In this document: positions 35,721 to 45,900 of the stretch, piece after piece
How positions within the stretch are numbered: position 1 is the first letter of the stretch
Layout: every line of letters begins with the position of its first letter
NCBI GenBank assembly: GCA_037962975.1
Contig: CM075671.1
Location: 14,183,001-14,247,000 of the forward strand
From: Clitoria ternatea
Lineage: Eukaryota > Streptophyta > Magnoliopsida > Fabales > Fabaceae
Direction of reading: 5' to 3'
Length of the DNA: 64,000 bases
Notes under the pieces: generated by a model
Database searches by the model: none
Told to the model about the DNA's origin: nothing
Seen by the model: only the letters and a program-made list of their open reading frames with translations
Made by a program: the position numbers and the translations under genes

Positions 35721-36147
35721 CCACTTTCTTACACCTTTGCAGTTCCCCAAACTCGGAACAATACTCTCACAATGGACGACGTCGTTTTCTCCAGTAAGAG
35801 TAACACGAATTAATAATAGTCATCCGTCCTGTTACACCATTTTTATTAACAACGGATCGGCTCTTTCTCTCCCCAAAGGAATTAAGGATCATGCCCTAAA
35901 GACAGGCACCTTCTTCTTAACACGCACTTGGGGACATGTATATATATTTATCCGTTCTGAATCCATTTGTTGTTTAATCTTCCGAGGCAATGATTTCAAT
36001 TCGACCTCAAGGTTAATCATACAGAACGGATTAACAACGACTTAAATATACATGAAATGTTGAAGACAAATTTCTTAAATGAAGTTTATTCATAAAGGAC
36101 GAAATTACACAATTGTTCAAAACTGGAGTTGATCCCGGTACACAACT

Positions 36148-36420
36148 TTACATATAAATGAAAACAAGACTACGAGGGAGGAATTTGCTCTTCAGCTTTC
36201 TGTGCCTCCTCAACACCAGGCTCTTGTGTCCCTTCCTTTGGGACTTCCTCAGGAATATCCCCTCCGGGAGCCTCGGTTCCTTCCGCAGATGAAGGGACCT
36301 CAGACATAGGAAAGACCAAATCCGGTCCCATACTTTGACCCTCAGGAAGAGGAGGCAAACCGTATAAGGACGTCGGACATCAACCACCGCGAATAACTTT
36401 CCTCCATGGAATTCATAGAT
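36148..36420 (-). pseudogene. Remnant of antisense gene B (C-terminal end only)
   Basis: On the minus strand 36420-36370 reads DPIYEFHGGKLFAVVD and, after a small deletion that shifts the frame, 36358-36170 reads on with PPLPEGQSMGPDLVFP and an acidic tail ending EEQIPPS. This matches the last 80-90 residues of antisense gene B (58698 end). The breakpoint on the 5' side falls at CGGATC, which is also present at 58965 and 61806 in Z, so the deletion may have used this short repeat. Confidence 0.8.
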
Positions 36421-36571
36421 CGGATCTCTTAATTTGAGAACGGTTCTTTACGAATGACAACAAATTCTAAGGAACTGTTTTACGCGTAAGCTCACCAGTA
36501 TTCAGACCTCTCGCAGGTTGTGTAGCTTATGTGAACAACCATTCAGTCCCTCACACAAGTTAGGGGACATA
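36421..36571 (+). other. 3' leader and polypurine tract of the short element
   Basis: This matches 61806-61957 of Z. It ends with CACACAAGTTAGGGGACATA before the LTR, so AGGGGA is the probable plus-strand primer. Confidence 0.75.
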
Positions 36572-37299
36572 TGATCCGGTCTCAATACAGGTATCCGATC
36601 TTCAAGACATATTTCAACGTCTTTGTCAAGACATCAACGTGTAACCGGTGTCATTGGTATACATCCGGACTGTAATTCCGTATCAGGCGTTCTCCCTATA
36701 CCGGTTGTTCAGGATAACACCATGACACCGGACAACACACACGTCACTGCGCTAAAGACAAGGATTATTGCTACAGGGATCGATCAATAATTCCCTCACT
36801 ACGAGCCAAATTCTGCTCACGGGGATGGTCAACTTGTTCCCTAATCCTAGTCTATATTCTCCATGCTCAATATAAAATTGCCACTTGACCCAATCATGCT
36901 GGTAAGTGCGCAATAAAATAATGCTAATGGGAGTTAGTGGTTCCCCACTAACGAGTCCTCGTAAAACGAGCCAATCAGGTATATGAACTCATTTCATTAA
37001 TGAAGTGAGGGATCTTCAACTGTTCTCATGAACAATTACTCCCTGAAATACATTCCTTACTTGGAATATCATCACTGACTTGAGCGTCGGAGAATCTTTG
37101 CAGGTGACACCACCATTCGCCCACTTCAACGCGTTAGGTCGGTGTGAAGGACCTCCAGGATGCCCAGTCCGCTCTCTTCGCTCAAGGACAACGGATACTA
37201 ATACCGGATACACATATATCCGATCTCCTATACGGTATTTACATACTGTTTGTGACTGACTTGAGTCCGGATCTCTAGACCCCGGTTCAGGACAGATCA
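36572..37299 (+). repeat. 3' LTR of the short Tat element
   Basis: 728 bp, with the same ends and TATA box as the 5' LTR. It lacks one G present at 30622 in the 5' copy (CCCTCACT versus CCCTGCACT). It is followed by the target duplication ACTCA. Confidence 0.95.
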
Positions 37300-37304
37300 A
37301 CTCA

Positions 37305-40300
37305 TGATATCATTTAATACATAAAACATTAGTTGTCTTATGAATATATATAAAGAAGACATATTTAGTATACAAATATTTAATGATATTAAAAAAGTAT
37401 AATTCTCTTTATAAGGAAAAAAATTACTAAAATTTGTTTATATTTAGAATCGGATGTAGTATTTTAAACATCTCAATTTAATGGTTTGTATTTATTTATT
37501 TATTTATTTATTTGAGGGTCAATAAATTAAGTTCTACGACACGACCCATTAAATTGCGGAATCAATTAGGTTAATTTCCTTTTCCATTTTCATTCTTTCT
37601 TTACCACACTCATTAAATCACTATACTTTCTTTATTTCTCTAAAACCCTAACACAATTTCTTCATAACCCTCACGACACCATACCACCCTCCTCTCATTT
37701 TTCTCTCACCACCCAAAACCTGTGTTTTCCTCTCCTTCTCTCACGCGATCCCTTTTTTTTCCTCAATAACCATCACCTTCAAGGCCGAAACCATCACCAT
37801 CATCGTTCATCCATCTCTTGCGCGTGTTGCCTTCTCTAAGCCATCACCACTATGTCGTGATCCTCTCACTCATTATCACCATCTCGTACCTCTCTTTCTC
37901 TCTTGAACGCCCTTGCATGCACATCGACTCGTTATCGAGAAGCTCGGAGGTTCGTCAAGTGTTAACCAAACTTTCGATCAAAAGTCAAAACAAGGAGTCT
38001 CAGTTATCGATCGGTGTGAAATTGACATCGGTAAGCTAAACTTTTTCCTTCACTTGCATGCACGCCCATCTTCACATGCATGATCATTTAATCCTTCCTC
38101 CTTGTTGCATGTTGAAATTGACATTTTCGTGGGTTTTTGATCAGGTTGCATGGGGCAGTTCTGCTTAATTTCCTTGTTTGAAATCTTTGGTTGTTTGGCT
38201 TAGAATTGGCTTTTGGTGTCTTCAAAAAAGTTATAGTAAATTTTGTTACAAAAATTTTGAGACCAAGATCACTGAAATTAAGCACCCATAGCTTAAGTTG
38301 TGATTAAAATCATGAAGCATGCACATGTTACCCTTTCTAATTGTATGCATGTTTATCTTCTATGTTGCATGCAATGTTTTTGACGTTCACCTTTCTTTTC
38401 TCTAGTTTGGCCACGTACAATCAAAAAGGCGTCTGTAGGATTTTAGAGTCCCAGGGTGATTTCAACACCCCGTCGACGAGATTCGTAACCCTCGATAAGT
38501 GTGATTCTTATCGAAACTCCATCAGTTTAGTGTTTGAGCCTCGATTTCAGTTATAAAGTTTATTTTGAATTGTTACGCCTGGTAAATATTGGTTTTATAA
38601 AATAAAAGTATGAATATTATTATTATCTTGTCATGAAATATTATTTATAACTGGGAGCTCGACGCTTGATAAGTTTTGACAACTACTATTATGTGAATTT
38701 GATTTCATGAAGTTTCATTGAATAGATTGCTTGGTATATGTTGTTGATGATGGCTCATTGAGGGTACTGTTGATATTTTCTAAATATGTTGTGAATTGCC
38801 ATTGGAGTTGTTGACAGATATATATTATTGATGGCCATATATGATGGCATTGAAATGACTATATTTAATTACATGTGTGAAGTGACTTGATAGTTTCAAT
38901 TGATTAAATTGAGAAATATCAAAGTGATAATTGATGATTTGGGATATATTGCTTAATATGTGTGGTTGGCAATGGTCTATAATGGTACTGATTATATTGT
39001 GAAAATTAGATTTTTATATTATGAAATAATGTTTATAAAGTAAAGCCTAGTGCTCAATGTTATCGATGATTATTGATATCGTATATATTGTGACGTTATT
39101 AGTTACGCCCAATGGTGGCTCTATATAACTGTTGAAAGTTTATCGGATTAATGATATGTTATAGATGGTTCCTTGTTAATGATATGAATTATTGATGACA
39201 TTAATGCCATTGACTATATTGGTTGATATGTGTTGTTGAAATTGACCCATGTGAGCATTATGAATATATTGATGATTATGTTATTTATGGTATTGATGAG
39301 TCCATGAACTTGTTTTAGAGTTTTTGAGTTAATGGTTGTTGAGTTGATAAGTATTAAGGTTAGTGGAGCTAGGCTATGATGTCTATGTTCTGAGATAGCG
39401 TTTCGGTTTGCTTACATGCATGTTGCATTGGTTCATGACATCATATGTATTTGTTGAGGCACAAGAGTTACAGGGTCTCTTGTTGCTTGCCCTGATGAGA
39501 GGGTTGCTCTTAAGGCTCTTAAGGAGGAGCTTGAAATCCCTAAGGACCAATTCGGTCTTAAGTGCTTTGGTTCACTCATGGGTATTTGCTATATGACACT
39601 TTGGTTTTCCTAGCGCTTCGATTCGCTTTGGGATATCTGTAAGTATGGCGCTTCGATTCGTCATAAATATTTGAGATATCCACTTTATGGCACTTTAGTT
39701 CGTCGTGGATATCAGGGTTGTTCGTGTTATGACACTTCAGTTTGTCCAGCGCTTCGATTCGCTAACGGCTTCCCTTTTTGATATATTATGACCGTTATCC
39801 TCAATAAGCACTTTGATTTGCTTGACACTTTGATTTGTCACCCACTGAGTCGAATCCACATTGCATACTTTTATGCATTTGAAAAGATATGATTTTGAAA
39901 GTCCATGACATTTGATCATTTGCATCGAGAGAGTAATGAGATATGTATATGTACAGGTATTGGAAGAATTGGAAGTATTTGGTGATGCTTGGAATTGAAC
40001 TGATGTTTGATAGTGTATTTGGTGACGTTTGCGGTTGAGATTGAGTTGATGATTAATATGTAGTGGGAAATGCTTAGAATTGAATTAATGATTGATATGA
40101 AATAAGTAATACTGGAATTGAAATGGATGATTAAGATATGGTTTGTTCGCATAAGTGCTACTGCGTGGTGGTTGTAATATTTTAAATTACTTGAACCAAT
40201 GGGTTTTTTTATCTGCGAATGGCTATTTATTACTTTGAGCGGTACTCACCTTTAACTTTTATTTTAGTGGGTTTTCAAGGTGATGATGCCGCTCGGTGAG

Positions 40301-40424
40301 CTTGAAGGTGGAAGTAATGCAATGCCAGAGCAAATTTATAATTAATCTTTTTTTCTTGTGTTGCTTAAGGTAAAGGTGTAATTGGTCTGATATAATTGAT
40401 ATATGAAAAGATGGTAGGACCTTT
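37305..40424 (+). repeat. Probable part of a further long LTR, interrupted by element Y
   Basis: After an AT-rich start with a (TTTA)n run near 37493-37514, the sequence takes on the features of plant chromovirus LTRs: a CT-rich leader (37620-37760) with CTAAAACCCTAAC, then long T/G-rich stretches with no ORF. A cluster of CGCTTCGATTCG-type motifs lies at 39390-39850. No terminus could be placed on the left, and the right is cut by Y at 40425. The identification is by style rather than alignment. Confidence 0.35.
39390..39850 (+). repeat. Cluster of short GCGCTTCGATTCG motifs
   Basis: At least seven copies or variants (AGCGCTTCGATTCGC, GGCGCTTCGATTCGT, GACACTTCAGTTTGTC, GCACTTTGATTTGC) occur at irregular 25-60 bp spacing. 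The GC-rich core contrasts with its surroundings. Function unknown. Confidence 0.6.
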
Positions 40425-42144
40425 TGTAACATCCCTGATGTTTTAATGAGAATTATAAGAAATGGGAAATGTTAGTAAATATTTTAGAAGTTTTATTTAA
40501 TATTTGTTCTGTCCGAGCCAAAGATTGGAAAAGTCGGTGTCGAGGTCGGTATCTGAAGCGCGAGCAGGCGGAGTTAAAGATCGGAAGTGTAGGAGAAGAG
40601 CGGGCAGGGCTAGGTGGTCTGGTCCAACCGTTGTGAGGAGAGCGCCTCACACGGGTCATAGACCGGATTAACCTCATAATGACTGAAACAACGGATGTAG
40701 GTAACCAAGAGGTGAGCACGGATGAGGTATCCGATCTCTCAGGTTGTAGCTCGGATTTCCGAGGTATGAACACTAAGTTAGGACGTCGGGGGCCGATATT
40801 CATATTGGGCCTATACTCTTGCGAAGTATTAGAGAATTATGAATAATTAAACGTTGAGGGAATAAATAAGTATAATTGACTTGATAACTATGCAATAGTT
40901 TAATATAATGAAATTGATTAAATTTAGTAAGAATACAAATAAAATAAAGGAAAAGACGATCTTGCCCATGAGTTATATATATATATGGAGATTCTCTTCC
41001 TTCCCTCTTCATTATTTACAAGTTACCTTTGCTGTTGGTTTATTCCTCCTCTTTCGTTTTTCTTTCCTCTCTTAACGCTGATTTACATGCGCTGGAGAGG
41101 GACTCCATTTGTGTCTAAACTTCAATTTAACCATATTTCTGTGATCGAGGCTACAAGGTGAGTCTACTGATCCGTTCCAATTGTAATTCCCTTATTTCTT
41201 TTATTCTTTGGCCGTTAAGAGCCATGCATGGCTATATTCGTGGCTGTTCTCCACTCCTCTGGTGAGCGTGAGTCCAGATGTTGTCCATGAACTAAAGGCG
41301 TTGAAGTGATGAGCTGTACTTTATGATCCGTAGGTAGTAGGCTAAGCAACAGAAGACTGAGTGACGGAGTTGAGACTGCAAAACCAGTGCTCGGAGGAAA
41401 GAATCGACACAGAGAACAGATCATCGAAGCGTGGAACCAAAGTAAGGGGGTGTTCGGGTTATAATTAATTAGAATAGGACTCACTTCTTATTCAGGCCTT
41501 TGAGGTAACGTAAACAGGTTAAGGAAAATGTTGCTAAACGTAATTGTGTATTTATGCTTGTGCATGTGTGACTGAGTTTATTAATTAGTGGAAGATCGGA
41601 TGTGGTTGAGTTTATCATGTTATGATCTTGTGATATCAAACGTTGAAATGATCATCGTTATGGGACGTCGGGTTAGCAAGCAGGCTACCTGAGTGATGAG
41701 GAATTGATATTATTATGTGAAAGGTAAACTGTTGAATGATTATGTGGTATGGGATGGCCGACGGTATATGATAGCCCCTCATTTCCGGCTCCCGTGGTTT
41801 TCGTGCCCAGTTGAGCTACCCAGTGGTCAAGTAGGACCCAGTGGTCGAGGTGGAGAGTCAAGCAGGACTCGGTGAACCAAGCAGGGTTCACGGGGTGTCA
41901 AGTAGGACCCCCAGCTGAAGGCCAATCCTTTAGTATCCGGATACTAGGAGTCAAATTGTATGAGAGTCAGTTGTGATCGTGATGAATGTGATGAATGTGA
42001 TGAATATGATAGAATTGTGTAGTTGGTTTAATATAGTTACTACGTGAAATACACTATGTTTCGGTATGCTTACTTACAGGTGATGCTTGATGTGTATGTA
42101 TCAATATGCATGTATAGTGTTAAATTCCGTTCTATATTAATTAT
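40425..42144 (+). repeat. 5' LTR of element Y, left part
   Basis: It starts TGTAACATCCCTGATG. It contains a TATATATA-rich promoter-like stretch near 40977-40988, the GTAAGGGGGTGTTCGGG motif at 41442, and blocks shared with 1062-4229. It is interrupted by element Z, whose target duplication ATTAT is at 42140-42144 and 62688-62692. It resumes at 62693. Rejoined length is about 2.36 kb. Confidence 0.88.
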
Positions 42145-42874
42145 TGATCCGGTCTCAATACCGGTATCCGATCTGCTATACATATTTCAACGTCTTTGAT
42201 GAGACATCTACGTGTAACCGGTGTCATCGGTATACATCCGGACTGTAATTCCGTATCAGGCGTTCTCCCTATACCGGTTGTTCAGGATAACACCATGACA
42301 TCGGATAATACACACGTCACTGTGCAAAAGACAAGGATTGTTGCTACAGGGATCGATCAATAATTCCCTGCACTATGAGCCAAATTCTGCTCACAGGAAT
42401 GGTCAACTTGTTCCCTAATCCTAGTCTACATTCTCTATGCTCAATATAAAATAGACACTTGACCCAATCATGCAGGTAAGTGCGCAATATAATAATGCTA
42501 ATGGGAGTTGGTGGTTCCCCACCAACGAATCCTCGTTAATCGAGCCAATCAGGTATATGAACTCACTTCATGATGGAAGTGGGGGATCTTCTTCTTCAGC
42601 TCTTTTACGACTGATTACTCTCTGAATACATTCCTGACTTGGAATATTACTGACTTAAGCGTCGGAGAATCTTTGCAGGTGACACCACCATTCGCCCACT
42701 TCAACGCGTTAGGTCGGTGTAAAGGATCTCCAGAACGCCCAATCCGCTCTCCTCACTCAAGGACAACGGATATCTACACTGGATACACATACATCCGGTC
42801 TTATATACAGTATCTACATACTATTTGTGACTGGTCTGAGTCCGGATCTCTAGACCCCGGTTCAGGACAGATCA
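42145..42874 (+). repeat. 5' LTR of element Z
   Basis: It runs TGATCCGG...CAGATCA. The likely core promoter TATAAAAT is at 42445-42452. A strong splice-donor-like CAGGTAAGTGC lies about 30 bp further on, and TTTGCAGGTGAC lies at 42672-42683. Confidence 0.96.
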
Positions 42875-42875
42875 T

Positions 42876-42893
42876 TGGCACGCCCGGTGGGAC
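42876..42893 (+). other. Primer-binding site of element Z
   Basis: TGGCACGCCCGGTGGGAC begins two bases after the LTR. Such sites pair with the 3' end of a host tRNA to start minus-strand synthesis. It is shared, with one change, with the short element (31128), as expected for a trans-mobilised pair. Confidence 0.8.
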
Positions 42894-42939
42894 CCGATAA
42901 AGTTATTCCCATATCCTTTGACAGAGCAGGTAATCCACA

Positions 42940-45900
42940 ATGGAAGGCGAAGCACAAGACTTCATGGAGAATCAAGCTGAAGGCAGAACCAATCCTAACG
43001 CCTTCAGAAAACTCAACTTTGATTCTCATGGGGGCAGCTCAAAGAAGATAGTAACAGTGTCTGATCCTGATCCTCGTGATGAGTTGATCAAACAACTTCA
43101 GAGAGAACTCGCTGAATTGCGAAGAGAAAAAACACAGAGCGAGGATAAAGAATCATCTCGTACGCGAAACACTCCCCACACAACTGATGGTGAAAAGTCC
43201 ACCACTCTTCAGTACTCAAATATCCCTACGTTTGAGGGGGGAGAACAGACTCGTGATTCTGAGGATGTAGCTTCCCGAAGGAAGAGAGATTCAGCAACAG
43301 TACCCCCATTGTCTTACAATCTGAAGGTTCCTTTTTCAAGGAGACTTATGGGCATCAGCATCCCCAAGCACCTTCAAACTACTCAACCACTTTCCATCGG
43401 AAAGTATAGTGGTGAAACTGATCCAACTAAGCACCTTGATGCTTATGTGTTTGAAGCCATGTACTTGGGGGCTGATGAAGACGTGATGTGCCGAATGTTC
43501 CCTCGAACATTGTCTGAGGAGGCCCTCGGGTGGTTTAAAGGCCTGCCTTCTGGATCCATAGATTCTTGGACGGAAATGGCAGCTGCCTTTGAAACCCACT
43601 TTGTCATCTCCAGAGACGTACCCAAGACGTCTCATACCTTGGCTCAGATTAAGCAAGGTGAAACAGAGGGCTTAAAAGATTTTTTGAAGAGGTTTTATAA
43701 GGAAGCAGCCCTGGTTCCTAACCTCACAGAATCTATCAAGTTGCATATCGTTATTGAGGCATTGCAGCCAGGATCAGCTTTCGCTCTTTCATTAGCAAAG
43801 ACCCCCCCAGCAACTTTTGAGGAGTTCAGGAAAAAAGCCTCAAAGTACGTGAGCATAGAGATGCACTTGGAGGCAATGGCTGCAAAGAAAAAGCCACCAA
43901 CACCATCTCCCCAAACCCAGAAGGGTAAGGAGAAGACGAGGTCAGAACGCATGGAGAGGCCATTCACCAATCCTAAGGGTAATAACCACCCTCCTCGACC
44001 TCGAGAAAAGCACGTCAATTCCTTCAGCCATTATGCACAGTTGTCTGCCAGACCATCTCAGATTTTGAGAGAGGTCGGATGGCCAGTTTTCAGCACATAT
44101 GGCATCAGGAGACCAACCCCTATGAAAAGACCAGGAAATTCCCCTAAGTACTGCGATTTTCATGAACAAAATGGTCATTCCACTGATGAATGCCAAGCTC
44201 TAAAGAACGCGGTTGAGACGCTAATTAGAGAAGGCAAATTGAAGCAGTACCTGTTCAAAGAAAAATCTTTTGACAGGGTAGAACGGAATGAGAAAAGAGA
44301 AAGAGATCCAGACGACGGGGATGACAACAACGGCAATCCAGTCCGAAAGTTCTCTGCTGCAGAAAAGCAAAAAGGTGTGATGACTGATAATGCAACGCAG
44401 AGAGACAGGATGCCCCAGCAACAACGTCAGGGCCGACGTGAAGTTATTGACATGATTGCTGGAGGATTTGCTGGAGGAGGAGCTTCAATTACAGCTCGTA
44501 AAAATCATCACAGAATGATTCTATCTGTGCAAGGGAAGGTTAAAGACAATCGCCCTTACAGAGGAGGGATTAAGGCTCCCATAATCTCTTTCTCCGATGA
44601 GGATTTTGGCCCAACCATTCCTGGTGGTGACGATGCTGTAGTCATCACTGCTGTGATCGCCAACAAGGACGTCCGAAGAATCCTTGTTGACCAGGGAAGT
44701 TCCTGCGATGTTATTTTCTATAATTGCTTTGAAAGAATGGGTTTTAAAGACTCAGACTTACAGCCTTACACGCAGGAACTAACAGCTTTCAATGGCGCAA
44801 AGCAACCAACTAAAGGGTATCTTGACACCCTTATCTCGTTTGAAGGCGAGCCAGGAGCCAGGACGGTTAGGTCTCGGGTGCTAGTGATTGATGTCAAATC
44901 ACCATTTAATGGCATCATAGGCCGTCCCACTCTGAATGCAATGGAGGCAGTTGTATCAACCCCATATCTCCTTATCAAGTTCATTGACAAGGATAATGCT
45001 GTGTCATCTATCCGGGGTGATCAAGAGATGGCTAGGTACTGCTACAACCTTAGCCTCAACATGACAAAGCTGGACGTCTCCAATAAAAAGAGGAAACTTA
45101 ATGATGCTGGAACATCGGCTGGATCTGTAAGCCTTGTCGACCTGGATCCTAGAGCGGATTTGAACATTGATCCGTTCAACCCATCAAAGCCCACACCGGA
45201 TGGAAGTTCCAGGGACATCGTCTTGGGAGATTCTCCAGAAAAGATCACCCATATCAATGACAAGCTAGATACTGAAATAGAGCAGCGACTGCTGGCTCTC
45301 TTGCAAGAGTTTAGAGACCTCTTTGCATGGACTGCAGCCGATATGCCAGACATAGACCCTGAATTCTGCTGTCATAAACTTTCCGTCTATCCAGAGACGA
45401 AACCTGTGGCCCAAAAGAAAAGACGATTGGGCCCAGAGAAACAGAAGGCAGCTTGCCAGCAAACTGAGGAGTTGCTGAAGGCCGGATTTATCAGGGAAAT
45501 CCGATATTCCTCTTGGCTTTTGAATGTGGTGATGGTCCCTAAATCCAATGGTAAATGGAGAATGTGCATCGACTACGTGGACCTCAACCGCTGCTGTCCA
45601 AAAGATCCTTATCCTCTTCCTAATATAGATCGGATAGTGGATGATTCCTCTGGTTATCAATACCTGAGCTTCATGGACGCTTACTCTGGTTACAACCAAA
45701 TTCTGATGTGCGAAGAGGATCAAGAGAAGACAGCTTTCATAAATGATCGTGGTGTCTTTTGCTATACAGTCATGCCCTTTGGCCTGAAAAACGCTGGGGC
45801 AACATATCAGCGCATGATCAACAAGGTTTTCGAAGGTATGCACACCAAACTTGTTGAAGTATACATTGACGACATAATAGCAAAGACACCGGTTGGTGGC

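Larger units (their letters stand above)
30398..37299 (+). mobile_element. Complete non-autonomous Tat-lineage retrotransposon (6.9 kb, gag only)
   Basis: LTRs lie at 30398-31126 and 36572-37299, and the target duplication ACTCA is at 30393-30397 and 37300-37304. By eye the LTRs differ at about ten substitutions and one single-base deletion, roughly 1.5%, so insertion is recent. Order: LTR, primer site, gag, 201-bp repeats, 135-bp repeats, a spacer shared with element Z, degenerate hairpin repeats, a remnant of antisense gene B, 3' leader, LTR. Protease, RT, RNase H, integrase and most antisense coding sequence are absent. It must depend on an autonomous relative; element Z has compatible LTRs and primer site. 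Confidence 0.92.

Noticed and set aside
37818..38039. 73-codon plus-strand ORF after a CT-rich leader
   Set aside because: The leader looks promoter-like, but the peptide lacks any motif and the region behaves as a non-coding LTR.
42445..42683. Intron inside the Tat LTR (CAGGTAAGT at 42473 to TTTGCAG at 42678)
   Set aside because: Both splice sites look good, but the donor lies only about 30 bp after the TATA box, where transcription should begin, so it would have no upstream exon. Not annotated without RNA evidence.
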